In this document: piece after piece, positions 17,200-26,293 of the stretch
How the letters are laid out: each line of letters opens with the position of its first letter
Position numbering within the stretch: the stretch's first letter is position 1
Source of the DNA: an uncultured Candidatus Nemicrothrix sp.
GTDB taxonomy: Bacteria > Actinomycetota > Acidimicrobiia > Acidimicrobiales > UBA8592
NCBI GenBank assembly: GCA_913046155.1
Contig: CAJWRY010000002.1
Coordinates: 1-64,000, forward strand
Direction: 5' to 3'
DNA length: 64,000 nucleotides
Translations under genes and position numbers: made by a program
The notes under the pieces: model-generated
What the model was told of the DNA's origin: nothing
The model's database searches: none
The model's input: the letters and a program-made list of their open reading frames with translations, nothing else

Positions 17200-18491
17200 C
17201 CCAAAACGCGTTCAAGATAAGGGTTTGTAAAATGACCATCTGGGTCTAAGGTCTCTCTAGTTTCAGCAAATTCAGTCCACCTCGGATACAGCTTTGCTAA
17301 TTTCGTTGAATCAAGATTATGTAGTTTCCCCCAATGAGGCCGTCCATTAAATTTTTCCATTATGTTTTCAATCTTTGTGAAAAAATCTTTTGAGTTTGCT
17401 CGGTTATACAGATGGACTGCAATAAAGCCTGTCTTTCTTTCACTAGCCATTGAAAGGGGAATGTTATCTGCACATAAGGTTCTGACTTCAACTGGAAATG
17501 TAACTGGAAAGCTAAGTCCTTCAATAAAACGCCGGACCTCATCAAAAGCATCAAAGAGATATTCTCTTGGAACTGAGTACTCCATTTCAAGAAATTTCAC
17601 TCTTCGTTTTGAGCAAAAGACTTTATAGCTAGCATCTATGCGCTCTGGTCGGACATTTTCTTTAATGAGGTTATTCATTGTCCGGTTTACGCTATTTGGA
17701 AACTGTAACCAGAACTGATTCAAAAGACTAAAGCCAAAGTTTCGTATGACCTCATCGGTCACAAATGAGGACAATTTATTCGTTCTCGTATTAGCGGATG
17801 CAACTTTATTGCAGATTTTAATTTCTGCAAGCTCAGTATGTGGGAACCAAAAGAACTCAACAAAGTCTGCGTTCAATTCCTCAATTTTGAATCGAGATAT
17901 AATTTCAGGCAATTTTGCAGTGAACTCAAGAATCCTCAAGCTAAATGCTGGGACACACTGAAGTGTGACTGAGGTTATTATTCCCAATGCGCCTAAGGAA
18001 ACTTTGGCTGGTCCTAAAAGCTCGGAGTTTCTTGATTCAGAGATCTCTATAACAGTCCCATCCCCAGTAGCAATTCTGATACCGATAATGGCAGAACTTA
18101 TTGAGTTATATTCAATACCAGTCCCATGTGTGCCAGTAGCAATAGCTCCAGCGAGACTCTGCGTGTCAATATCGCCAAGGTTTGGAAGAGCAAAACCTAT
18201 TTTATGTAACTCTCGATTTAAATCTGAGATGGTTATTCCAGCACCTACAGTAACCTGCAGCTTTTCTCTGTCAATGTTAGTAATGCGATTCATTGACTCT
18301 AATGAAACTAAGAATCCATCAGTTAATCCGATAGAGCTAAAGCTGTGCCCGTTTCCTATTGGCCTAACTTTAAGTCTTTTAGCCACTCCTAGGCTTACAA
18401 TCTCAGTAATTTCAGCTTCTGATTTAGGCCTGAAGATTTTGTGCGGGTTGGAGTATTGGTTTCTAGCCCAATTAGTCCACTTTGTAGGCAA
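17193..18491 (-). CDS. FAD-linked sugar-lactone oxidase (D-arabinono/L-gulono-1,4-lactone oxidase-like)
   Basis: VAO/PCMH-type flavoenzyme: N-terminal FAD-binding domain with RPIGNGHSFSSIGLTDG (about 43-60) and GTHGTG (about 118-123), and a C-terminal ALO domain ending in RPHWGKLHNLD and LDPDGHFTNPYLERVLG, where the HWGK motif is the ALO active-site signature. The family oxidises aldonolactones or sugar alcohols (alditol oxidases are close relatives); substrate unknown. 432 aa. The start is a TTG at 18491 with GGAG upstream. It lies downstream of the D-threonine-aldolase-like gene with a 38-base gap, and its 3' end overlaps galE by seven bases tail to tail. Confidence 0.82.
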   Translation of the reverse strand: MPTKWTNWARNQYSNPHKIFRPKSEAEITEIVSLGVAKRLKVRPIGNGHSFSSIGLTDGFLVSLESMNRITNIDREKLQVTVGAGITISDLNRELHKIGFALPNLGDIDTQSLAGAIATGTHGTGIEYNSISSAIIGIRIATGDGTVIEISESRNSELLGPAKVSLGALGIITSVTLQCVPAFSLRILEFTAKLPEIISRFKIEELNADFVEFFWFPHTELAEIKICNKVASANTRTNKLSSFVTDEVIRNFGFSLLNQFWLQFPNSVNRTMNNLIKENVRPERIDASYKVFCSKRRVKFLEMEYSVPREYLFDAFDEVRRFIEGLSFPVTFPVEVRTLCADNIPLSMASERKTGFIAVHLYNRANSKDFFTKIENIMEKFNGRPHWGKLHNLDSTKLAKLYPRWTEFAETRETLDPDGHFTNPYLERVLGY

Positions 18492-18529
18492 AGGGTACTC
18501 CTTGAATCAACGTCGTCAATATATTGCAA

Positions 18530-19546
18530 TTACCAGCCACGAAGATCCACCTTCCAATCTCCATTGATATAACCTTCCTGTAAACAAACTAATCTTGGAT
18601 GTTTAGCAATAGTAGGGTCTACATGAGGAACACGTAGGTGGACCACATCTCCAACTTTAAATGCGAATTCGTCACTTAGCTCTGTTGGCAGGATAGTTGA
18701 GTGCTCATCAGAGTAGAATTCAATGACACCGTCTTTAAGCTTGGGCTTTCCATAATCTGTTGCAAAGGATTTCACTCCGGCATCACAGACTGCTCTCCTT
18801 TGTTTTTTTTCGATAGAAATTATTGTTGAAACTATCGTCAGGCTCTCTTCGAAGGGGAGATCTACGGAGGAGTATCGGGTATCCATAAACAAAAAAGATC
18901 CTGCTTGAATTTCTGTTGCTAGTTCATTAAGGTCAAAAGTCCCTGTGCCACCAGCAGAGATAATGTCACCTCCCGTAATTGAGTGGGCCTCCTGTAACAC
19001 TTGCATGGCTTTATCAACACCTTCTCTTCGATCAGCTCTGTCTGGGGTAAACATTAAATGCCCCTCATATCCCATAACACCCTGAACATTTAGGCCTTTT
19101 CGCCGAGCATACGCTGAAAGAGCTTGTACTTCTTCCAAGTCACAACCACATCTAGGTAATCCAACGTTTACATCGATCAGCACGTTGCGGATACCTCCTT
19201 CCTTCGCAGCATCTATCGTTTCAGAAGAATCTACGGCAACGATTACCGAAGCACCGTGATCAACCAAAGATCGAAGTCTAGAAGCATTCAACGTTTCATT
19301 GGCGAGTAAAAGATCATCACCTAGACCGTTAGCTGCTAATCCTTCAAGTTCTTTGATCGTCGCACAACAGAAACCTGAATAGCCACCCTGCTTAAGTATT
19401 CCAGCGATATCGGTTGATTTGAAAGCCTTAACATGTGGCCGTAATGAGGAACCTGGCCTGACGGACTGCATGATCTCAAGATTTCTTTGAAAGATTTCAA
19501 GATCGACAGCCAAGTATGGTGTCTGAAGGTCATTTAATTTCCGCAC
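18530..19546 (-). CDS. D-threonine aldolase-like PLP enzyme (alanine racemase fold)
   Basis: Fold-type III PLP enzyme with an N-terminal alanine-racemase-like barrel and a C-terminal D-Ser-dehydratase-like domain. 338 aa. The PLP lysine is Lys40 in LRPHVKAFKS. The C-terminal metal motif reads VPHVDPT with His308 and Asp310: the His-x-Asp pair is that of D-threonine aldolases, whereas D-serine dehydratases carry His-x-Cys. The likely reaction is cleavage of D-threonine or other D-3-hydroxy amino acids to glycine and an aldehyde. GTG start at 19546 lacks an obvious ribosome-binding site. It sits 18 bases after pckA on the same strand. Confidence 0.83.
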   Translation of the reverse strand: MRKLNDLQTPYLAVDLEIFQRNLEIMQSVRPGSSLRPHVKAFKSTDIAGILKQGGYSGFCCATIKELEGLAANGLGDDLLLANETLNASRLRSLVDHGASVIVAVDSSETIDAAKEGGIRNVLIDVNVGLPRCGCDLEEVQALSAYARRKGLNVQGVMGYEGHLMFTPDRADRREGVDKAMQVLQEAHSITGGDIISAGGTGTFDLNELATEIQAGSFLFMDTRYSSVDLPFEESLTIVSTIISIEKKQRRAVCDAGVKSFATDYGKPKLKDGVIEFYSDEHSTILPTELSDEFAFKVGDVVHLRVPHVDPTIAKHPRLVCLQEGYINGDWKVDLRGW

Positions 19547-19564
19547 GTGGCGAGAATACTCAAG

Positions 19565-21235
19565 TTACATAACAGCTGCAATGCCTAGGTCGGCAAAGTT
19601 TTTCTCCTTGTAGTTATCTCTAAACATTTCGCGAAGTTTACTTGCTTGCTCATCATATTCTGACGGGTCATCCCAAGTCTCTCTGGGGTTCAAAATCTCG
19701 TCGGGGACTCCTTCGCAACTGGTTGGCATACGCAAATTCAGAATTGGTTGGGTGACCAGAGCGCTTTCGTCAAAGTCTCCAGAAAGCGCTGCGTTCAGTA
19801 AGGTCCTAGTGTGTTTGAGGGACATTCTGCTACCGACTCCGTGCGGGCCGCCAGTCCAACCAGTATTGAGAAGAATACATCTTGTATCGTGCTCAGACAT
19901 TCGCTTTGCGAGAAGTTCAGCATAAACACTCGGTTTCTGCGACATAAACGGGCCTCCGAAACACGCTGAGAACGTTGCCTCGGGTTTTGTGACACCTACT
20001 TCCGTACCCGCGAGTTTTGATGTGAAACCAGTCACGAAATGATACATAACTTCATCTGGACTAAGAATAGATACCGGAGGCAATACCCCGAAAGCATCAG
20101 CAGTAAGCAAGACAATGGTCTTCGGATGAGGACCAGCTGCCCCAGTCGCAACGCCAGGATTACAGGTCAAAGGGTACGCAAAACGAGTATTTTCAGTTCT
20201 AGAACCGTCAAATAAATCAAATTCCTGGGGGTTTGTCTGCTCAACGGGCTTTCCTGCCAACGGGGGCACGTTTTCAATCAGAGTTCCTTTCATGCTTAAT
20301 GCTGCAGCAATTACCGGTTCAGCGTCCTTATCAAGATCAATAAGCTTTGCATAACAACCATCCTCAAAGTTTGAAACTCCTAAATCAGTCCAAACATGTT
20401 CATCATCTCCGATCAGCAGACGATCAGGGTCCGCAGACAACGTGGTCTTTCCCGTTCCGGAAAGGCCAAATAGGATAGCACTGTCATCATCTGAGCCTAC
20501 ATTTGCAGAACAGTGCATTGAGAGTTGTCCTTTGCTTGGTAGGACATAATTCATAACAGTAAACATCGTCTTCTTGTTAACTCCACAGTAGTCTGCGGGT
20601 CCTACCACTAAAGCTACGCGATTAACGATGTCCATAATGACTGCACGGTTTGACTTAGTTTGATCCCTTTCAGGATCAGCAATAAACGAAGGCACATTTA
20701 AGATGGTCCACCCAGTTTCCGGCCGGTCGCTGTCATCACGAACTTCTTTTGGGAACATAATGTTGCAGAAATACGCATGTGTTGCGTATTCGCCAACAAA
20801 TCTATAAGGTTCAGCAAACTCCGTATCCCAACCACAAAAGACATCCGTTACGTAGAGGCTGCCTTGTTTGTTATTCAAATAACTAACGACACGTTCTAGA
20901 AGATCATCAAATGCTTTCGGGTCAAATCTTTCAAAACCATCTTTCCACCAAACCGTATCCTCCACTTCAGGCCTCGCAACAGCGAAGGTATCCTTCACAG
21001 GGCGTCCGGTGCAGTCTGGGTCACTGTAATAGACAAGTGGGCCATCTATCCCTAAAGCAGTTGGAAATGCTTTTTGCTGATTGGTATCCCCATCGGGGGA
21101 GACGCGACCCTTGTCATTCTCAATAGCTGCATAAAAGAGTTCATCTTGAGTTAACCCATAATGAAGGGTCACATTTTTAATACCGAATTGTTGCGATAGT
21201 GCTTCTTCGATCTTACTTTGGGGGTGATCTGTCAT
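19565..21235 (-). CDS. pckA: Phosphoenolpyruvate carboxykinase (ATP)
   Basis: Gluconeogenic enzyme converting oxaloacetate and ATP to phosphoenolpyruvate, CO2 and ADP. 556 aa, in the range of the ATP-dependent family and unrelated in sequence to the GTP enzyme more common in actinobacteria. Visible: the P-loop GLSGTGKTT (257-265), followed by LIGDDEHVW with the second metal-binding Asp pair, the DVFCGWD region, the RVALVVGPADYCGVNKK segment near the substrate site, and LNTGWTGGPHGVGSRM. Complete with no damaged motif. First gene of a possible pckA-aldolase-oxidase transcript; the cold-shock-like gene lies 22 bases upstream on the same strand. Confidence 0.95.
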   Translation of the reverse strand: MTDHPQSKIEEALSQQFGIKNVTLHYGLTQDELFYAAIENDKGRVSPDGDTNQQKAFPTALGIDGPLVYYSDPDCTGRPVKDTFAVARPEVEDTVWWKDGFERFDPKAFDDLLERVVSYLNNKQGSLYVTDVFCGWDTEFAEPYRFVGEYATHAYFCNIMFPKEVRDDSDRPETGWTILNVPSFIADPERDQTKSNRAVIMDIVNRVALVVGPADYCGVNKKTMFTVMNYVLPSKGQLSMHCSANVGSDDDSAILFGLSGTGKTTLSADPDRLLIGDDEHVWTDLGVSNFEDGCYAKLIDLDKDAEPVIAAALSMKGTLIENVPPLAGKPVEQTNPQEFDLFDGSRTENTRFAYPLTCNPGVATGAAGPHPKTIVLLTADAFGVLPPVSILSPDEVMYHFVTGFTSKLAGTEVGVTKPEATFSACFGGPFMSQKPSVYAELLAKRMSEHDTRCILLNTGWTGGPHGVGSRMSLKHTRTLLNAALSGDFDESALVTQPILNLRMPTSCEGVPDEILNPRETWDDPSEYDEQASKLREMFRDNYKEKNFADLGIAAVM

Positions 21236-21257
21236 CTATTGACCTCGTAATCAAACT

Positions 21258-21485
21258 CTATTGTAGGAAATCTGGAGTTCCCATATCCACTTCGGAGCCT
21301 AAGCGCAAATTAGTGGCCATTCCTGATTCATTGAGTTCAAAAATGACACGTTGTCCTTGCCGTAGCATGCGAAAAATAGAACCATCAAGGGCATCAGGCG
21401 AGAGCTCATATTCAGTAAAATTACGCTCAGACATAACGACACCATCTTTAGTTCCCGGATCGTATGACTTAATGACTCCCTGCAC
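21258..21485 (-). CDS. Small cold-shock-domain-like protein
   Basis: 75 aa. The N-terminal MQGVIKSYDPGTKDGVV and the later LRQGQRVIFELNESGMATNLRLG follow the pattern of a cold-shock/OB-fold beta barrel found in many actinobacteria, though the canonical RNP1 (KGFGFI) is replaced by KDGVVMS, so nucleic-acid binding is uncertain. GTG start at 21485 is fixed by AAGGAGC seven bases upstream, with a good promoter further upstream (see promoter entry). Transcription may continue into pckA, 22 bases downstream. Confidence 0.7.
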   Translation of the reverse strand: MQGVIKSYDPGTKDGVVMSERNFTEYELSPDALDGSIFRMLRQGQRVIFELNESGMATNLRLGSEVDMGTPDFLQ

Positions 21486-21526
21486 AGTTGCTCCTTAAAT
21501 AAGATTCAACGTAGTAACAATAACTG

Positions 21527-21554
21527 ACTATATGCAATAGTTGCGAACTGTTAA
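21527..21554 (-). promoter_or_regulatory. Sigma-70-type promoter for the cold-shock-like gene
   Basis: On the minus strand TTAACA (21554-21549) and TATAGT (21532-21527) are separated by exactly 16 bases, close to the TTGACA/TATAAT consensus. A transcript would start near 21520, about 35 bases before the GTG at 21485, which has a strong AAGGAGC. The 102-base gap is divergent, so the plus-strand fakA-like promoter must lie in the same space. Confidence 0.6.
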
Positions 21555-21587
21555 AGCTTTTCAAAGATTTAACTAAATTAACCAAAA

Positions 21588-23288
21588 ATGACTATATGTC
21601 GTCTTTCGGCCTTAGGAATTAGTAGCATTCCATTCGTGGAACAACTCAAATCTTTCTCGGTTAAACAAGTGCGGGACGTAATCTTAAAATATGATGAATC
21701 TCTCAAAAGTTACTGTGAGAATCTTAATTCGTTGAATGTGTACCCTGTGCCTGATGGTGATACTGGTACTAACATGTCATTCACTCTGAAGTCGGTTATA
21801 GAGGAACTGGATGGCAACGATGACAACCCAGAAGCGCAGTGGGAAGCTATTCGTCATGGAAGCTTAATGGGAGCTCGCGGTAATTCGGGGGTAATCCTTT
21901 CTCAGATTCTTAGAGGGCTAGCCGATAGTTTTTCAAATAAAAACCAAATGGGTAATCAAGCCATTGCAGAGGCTTTAACACATGCTTCCGAAGCAGCGTA
22001 TGCATCTGTGCTAAAGCCTGTTGAGGGAACGATATTAACTGTTTCAAGAGAGATTGCTGAGAAGGCGCAAGAACTAGCAAGAAGCGAAATGGCGCTGACG
22101 ACGTTTTTGTCTCAATTAGTGTCTGCGGGAGAAGATTCATTAAACCGAACTCCAGATCTACTTCCCGTGCTTAAAGATGCAAATGTCGTCGACGCTGGAG
22201 GGGCTGGATACCTCCTCCTTATTCAATGTTTTCTTCATGTCGCTGATGGAACCGATATTAAACCCCCCCCTAAAGCAACAGTGAATGTGTCAAGCTTGAC
22301 TTCACCCAGTGAAACAAATATTGGTGAAAAACCAGACGTCAGTGAGCTACGATACGAAGTCATGTTTTTTCTTGACGCCCCTGAATCCAAAATTGATCAA
22401 TTCAAACTCGAGTGGCAAGACATTGGTGACTCAATTGTCGTTGTGGGCGGTGACGGCTTATACAACTGCCACATTCATTCAAACGATATTGGTGAATCTA
22501 TCGAAGCTGGCATTAGAGCAGGAAGACCATATCAAATAAGAGTTACTGATCTACAAGATGAACTTTTTCACGTAGAGGACCACATAGAGGTCGGGGGCGG
22601 CAGCGAGATCATCGTTCCTAACCCCAGTGCTGAGAATACTGCGATCATCGCTGTTGTCGCTGGCAAAGGAATTCAACAAATCTTTGCGTCGATGGGTGTA
22701 AACGCAATTGTTGCTGGCGGGCAATCAATGAACCCATCTGTAAAGGATCTACTTGAAGCTGTAGAAAAGATTCAGGCAGAAGAGGTAGTAATTCTTCCTA
22801 ACAACAAAAACATTATCCCTGTCTCTGAGCAAGTGGACCACCAAGTCAGTAAGAACGTTTTAGTCGTGCCGACGAGAAGCATCCCAGAAGGATTCTCTGC
22901 CCTGTTAGCATTTGATCCAGCTGCAGATGCGAAAACAAATTCTCAATCAATGGGGGCTATGGCTGAGTCAGTTGTAACTGGTGAAATCACCCAAGCAGTT
23001 CGTGATAGCGAGACAGATGCAGGCAAAGTAATTAAAGGCGATTGGATCGGCTTGGACAGAACAGGGGTCATCGTTGCCCGAAAGAGCCTCGCTGATGCAG
23101 CTATGGATCTTTTGCAAACACTTATCGGTGACGAACATGAAATAGTCACAATTATTGAAGGGGAGGACTGCCCTGAAAAAGTTACAAAAGATCTATTGGC
23201 CTGGCTATCTAATGAGAAACCTGAAATTGAAGTGGAAGTACACAGCGGTGGGCAACCTTTATATCCATACTATTTTGGTATCGAGTGA
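21588..23288 (+). CDS. DAK2/DhaL-domain protein, FakA/YloV-like
   Basis: Protein of the fatty-acid-kinase catalytic subunit family (FakA/YloV), which phosphorylates fatty acids bound to a DegV-type FakB partner; no FakB is seen here. 566 aa. The DhaL nucleotide-binding domain (about 25-220) carries LNVYPVPDGDTGTNM with the Mg-chelating Asp pair and GARGNSGVILSQ. A middle domain and a C-terminal DAK1-like half follow, with GGQSMNPSVKDLLEAV and ILPNNKNI, both typical of YloV. The ATG at 21588 gives a longer N-terminus than usual; a GTG at 21636 is a possible alternative. It precedes recG, as in many Gram-positive genomes. Confidence 0.85.
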   Translation: MTICRLSALGISSIPFVEQLKSFSVKQVRDVILKYDESLKSYCENLNSLNVYPVPDGDTGTNMSFTLKSVIEELDGNDDNPEAQWEAIRHGSLMGARGNSGVILSQILRGLADSFSNKNQMGNQAIAEALTHASEAAYASVLKPVEGTILTVSREIAEKAQELARSEMALTTFLSQLVSAGEDSLNRTPDLLPVLKDANVVDAGGAGYLLLIQCFLHVADGTDIKPPPKATVNVSSLTSPSETNIGEKPDVSELRYEVMFFLDAPESKIDQFKLEWQDIGDSIVVVGGDGLYNCHIHSNDIGESIEAGIRAGRPYQIRVTDLQDELFHVEDHIEVGGGSEIIVPNPSAENTAIIAVVAGKGIQQIFASMGVNAIVAGGQSMNPSVKDLLEAVEKIQAEEVVILPNNKNIIPVSEQVDHQVSKNVLVVPTRSIPEGFSALLAFDPAADAKTNSQSMGAMAESVVTGEITQAVRDSETDAGKVIKGDWIGLDRTGVIVARKSLADAAMDLLQTLIGDEHEIVTIIEGEDCPEKVTKDLLAWLSNEKPEIEVEVHSGGQPLYPYYFGIE

Positions 23289-23368
23289 TTCAACGCACAC
23301 CCTTCAAAGAAGGGGTAAGTGCTAGAATGAAGATAGGAGAACGCCACCTCTTCGGACTTGAGTGCTAG

Positions 23369-25498
23369 ATGTCTAACTCCCAAAACCCGCTGACTCTTCC
23401 AGACCTGTCGAAGATACCGTTATCTCGGCTAAAAGGCATAGGGCCTAAGAAAGAAAGCTCGCTCAATTCTCTGGATATTTTCTCAGTTCTTGACATCCTG
23501 AACTATTTCCCGCGCAGGTACATCGACAGAACAAATGAGGCAAAAGTCTCCTCGTTGCACGTGGGCGAAGAAGGAATGATACTCGTCGAAGTTCTGAACG
23601 TCTATAAGCAAAAGACCCGCAATAGGCGTTCAATAGTCACTGCAACTGTCACAGACCAAACAGGAAATGTGACACTAACGTTCTTTAATCAGCCATGGAG
23701 AGAGAAACAATTAAAAGTGGGTAGTGAGGTTATTATCTTCGGAAAACTCGACCAATACAGAGGCGAATACAGGATGGTTAATCCTGTTGTTGACCTGATT
23801 GGAGATAAAACAGGGAAGTTCATTCCCGTATATGCACAATCGGGTAAAGCAGGACTTTCAACTTGGGAGTTCTGTAACTGGACGAAAGATGCGATTGAAA
23901 AATCGAGACCCAGAGGTTTCGCTGAACCTCTGCCGTCCGCCATAAGAAAGCAGTATGATCTTGTCAGTCGTGACAAGGCCTACTCTTCAATTCATAGCCC
24001 AAACAATCTAGGTGAAATGTTAACAGCAAGAAAACGCCTTGTATTCGACGAATTACTTCGCATTCAATTACTTCTCGTAGCCCGGAAAAGACAGCTAGAG
24101 CTAGCTACTCAAGGAATAAGTCACGACTTTGAAGGTGCCCTATTTGATAAGTTAGTAGAGAGTCTTCCATTTAAGCCAACGAATGCCCAAAGTAAAGCAA
24201 TTGCAGAAATTTTCAAAGACTTGCGCGCCTCTTATCCTATGCATCGCCTCCTTCAAGGGGACGTGGGGTCGGGGAAAACGCTCGTAGCTATAGCAGCGTT
24301 ACTTTCCGTAGTCGAAGGAGGTAAGCAAGGCTCAATTATGGCTCCTACCGAAGTGCTTGCGGAACAGCATTTCGTTAGTGTTAAAGAATTGTTAAGCAAT
24401 TTCGTTCTCTCAGACTCGTCTAACTTGCTAGGAGAACGAAAGTTAAATATTTCCCTACTGACAAGTCAGACCTCAGACAAGGATGCTAAAGAAATAAGGG
24501 CAAAATTAGGCCGTGGAGAAATTGACATAATTGTAGGTACACACTCCTTAATCCAGGAATCTGTGGAATTTGCAGATATTGGGCTGGCCGTCGTTGACGA
24601 ACAACACCGATTTGGAGTCGATCAACGCGCCGCACTACAAAATAAAGGTAATAGTAAAGCAATACCAGATCTGCTAGTAATGACCGCTACACCAATTCCT
24701 CGAACAGCGGCAATGACGGTATATGGGGACCTTGATGTGAGTATCTTGAACGAACTTCCCGAGGGACGTATCCCCATTGATACGAAAAGGGTGACTGACG
24801 CTCAAGAATTATGGGAGGAAGTGAATAGGCAAATTATGTTAGGTCGCCAGGTATTTATCGTTTGTCCACTAATTGATGAGAGCGAAAATATTGATACCAC
24901 TTCAGCAGAGGCGACGTATCACAGATTAAAGAGTGACGAACTAAGCGGAATATCTGTTGGATTGCTTCACGGAAGAATGCATGCAAGCGAAAAGCAGAAC
25001 GTGATGGACCTATTTCGTAACGGTGAGATAGACGCTTTGGTATCTACTACGGTCGTCGAGGTCGGAGTCAATATTCCAAACGCTACTGCGATGGTTATTT
25101 TAGGTGCTGAAAGATTTGGAATCGCCCAATTACACCAATTAAGAGGGCGTGTAGGACGAGGGTCGTTCCAGTCAACTTGCTATTTGGTTAGCAACTCCCA
25201 GACGCCTGAAACTGATGCGCGCCTGCAAGCCCTTGTGGATTCAAACGATGGATTTCATTTAGCTGAAATAGACCTAGAACTTCGTGGCGAAGGAACAATA
25301 ATGGGGGCCGAACAGAAGGGAAGGAACGATTTAAGAATTGCCTCGCTCCGCAGAGATAAAGAGTGGGTATCCCATGCAAGGACTGCTGCGATCGCTCTGT
25401 TAGATTTAGCAAAGCAAGGCGAAGACATATCCCTTCTCATTGAGGAGTTGAACCTTTTCTTCGAGGAAGAGAAAGTCGAGTATTTATTTAAATCATGA
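23369..25498 (+). CDS. recG: ATP-dependent DNA helicase RecG
   Basis: Branch-migration helicase that remodels stalled forks and Holliday junctions. 709 aa, full length. An N-terminal wedge/OB region (about 1-180, with LKGIGPKKESSLNSL and FPRRYIDRT) is followed by SF2 motifs: LLQGDVGSGKTLVA (Walker A), APTEVLAEQH, VVDEQHRFGVDQR (DEQH box), MTATPIPRT, VSTTVVEVGVNIPNAT and QLRGRVGRG. The C-terminus includes the LRGEGTIMGAEQKG segment. Start ATG 23369. The last four bases overlap the next gene in an ATGA arrangement. Confidence 0.96.
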   Translation: MSNSQNPLTLPDLSKIPLSRLKGIGPKKESSLNSLDIFSVLDILNYFPRRYIDRTNEAKVSSLHVGEEGMILVEVLNVYKQKTRNRRSIVTATVTDQTGNVTLTFFNQPWREKQLKVGSEVIIFGKLDQYRGEYRMVNPVVDLIGDKTGKFIPVYAQSGKAGLSTWEFCNWTKDAIEKSRPRGFAEPLPSAIRKQYDLVSRDKAYSSIHSPNNLGEMLTARKRLVFDELLRIQLLLVARKRQLELATQGISHDFEGALFDKLVESLPFKPTNAQSKAIAEIFKDLRASYPMHRLLQGDVGSGKTLVAIAALLSVVEGGKQGSIMAPTEVLAEQHFVSVKELLSNFVLSDSSNLLGERKLNISLLTSQTSDKDAKEIRAKLGRGEIDIIVGTHSLIQESVEFADIGLAVVDEQHRFGVDQRAALQNKGNSKAIPDLLVMTATPIPRTAAMTVYGDLDVSILNELPEGRIPIDTKRVTDAQELWEEVNRQIMLGRQVFIVCPLIDESENIDTTSAEATYHRLKSDELSGISVGLLHGRMHASEKQNVMDLFRNGEIDALVSTTVVEVGVNIPNATAMVILGAERFGIAQLHQLRGRVGRGSFQSTCYLVSNSQTPETDARLQALVDSNDGFHLAEIDLELRGEGTIMGAEQKGRNDLRIASLRRDKEWVSHARTAAIALLDLAKQGEDISLLIEELNLFFEEEKVEYLFKS

Positions 25499-26100
25499 GC
25501 GAACCTCTAACTCCAGCTTCTGACCCACGAACAACAGCAAATATTCTCACGAAAGCCTTTCTATTCGACCCTTTTTTCAGCTGGCTATTTCCAGGCAAAA
25601 GTCATGAAAGTAATCTGCATCAATGGTGGTATTTCCTAACTCGTCACGCAAGCAAGAATCCCGAATGGGCATTAAGTGTCGATGAAAGTAACTCCACCTC
25701 GTCAATATGGACCAAGCCAATCCTAGATCTGGATGAATCTGATAATAGCGATGATGACGAACAAGACGCATTCGTCAATTTAATGCATGAATTAGTGGGT
25801 GATAGGATCTCACAAGTTCTAGAGGCGTTTGCGGAAGTGAATGCTAACCACCCTTCACAGCCTCACTGGTACTTGCAAGCAGTTGGAACTGTCCCTGAGA
25901 TGCAAAGTAAAGGGCGGGCTGCGAAGCTACTCCAGCCTATTCTAGAGATTTGTGATACGGAGGAAACTGGGGCATACCTTGAATCAACCAACCCTAGAAA
26001 CCTCTCCTTCTACTATCGGTTAGGGTTTGAAACCCAAAAGGAACTATCTCTTGACGGTGGCAAAGCAGCACTTACTTGTATGTGGAGAGACCCAGCCTAA
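25495..26100 (+). CDS. GNAT-family N-acetyltransferase
   Basis: 201 aa acyltransferase of the GNAT fold. The core reads WYLQAVGTVPEMQSKGRAAKLL, with the acetyl-CoA pyrophosphate-binding R/Q-x-x-G-x-A/G pattern in QSKGRA, followed by the YLESTNPRNLSFYYRLGF strand-helix typical of the C-terminal half. An acidic stretch LDESDNSDDDEQDAF in the middle is unusual. Substrate unknown. Start ATG 25495 overlaps the recG stop by four bases, implying coupling. Its stop overlaps the convergent 53-aa zinc-ribbon gene by four bases. Confidence 0.8.
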   Translation: MSEPLTPASDPRTTANILTKAFLFDPFFSWLFPGKSHESNLHQWWYFLTRHASKNPEWALSVDESNSTSSIWTKPILDLDESDNSDDDEQDAFVNLMHELVGDRISQVLEAFAEVNANHPSQPHWYLQAVGTVPEMQSKGRAAKLLQPILEICDTEETGAYLESTNPRNLSFYYRLGFETQKELSLDGGKAALTCMWRDPA

Positions 26101-26258
26101 ATTCCGTCATCTCCAACTACTATGTCCCATCTGTCCAGACAATCCTTACAACGGTAGAACACAACCATATCTACTTCCCAGCCAGACTCTGGCTCTTTGC
26201 TACCCAAATAACATTTTCCGCCACAGTCAACACAAGTAATTTCTGCTGGAAGTTTCAT
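26097..26258 (-). CDS. Small zinc-ribbon protein (53 aa)
   Basis: A 53-codon frame starting at ATG 26258 with GAGGGG upstream and ending at a TAG that overlaps the GNAT stop. The product starts MKLPAEITCVDCGGKCYLG and carries a second Cys pair in YRCKDCLDRWDIVV, i.e. two CxxC knuckles (Cys9/Cys12 and Cys37/Cys40) making a zinc ribbon, plus an extra Cys16. The aromatic and acidic ending looks like a small protein I recall as common in actinobacteria, of unknown function. The good ribosome-binding site, the paired CxxC spacing and the tight fit between flanking genes argue that it is real. Confidence 0.75.
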   Translation of the reverse strand: MKLPAEITCVDCGGKCYLGSKEPESGWEVDMVVFYRCKDCLDRWDIVVGDDGI

Positions 26259-26293
26259 CGCTACCCCTCATGGAGAAGATAACGTAATTTGAT

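Noticed and set aside
17965..18567. 200-codon open frame on the plus strand
   Set aside because: Lies opposite the FAD-oxidase gene and the 3' end of the D-threonine-aldolase gene, both with clear motifs; the product shows no domain and low-quality composition, so it is a shadow frame.
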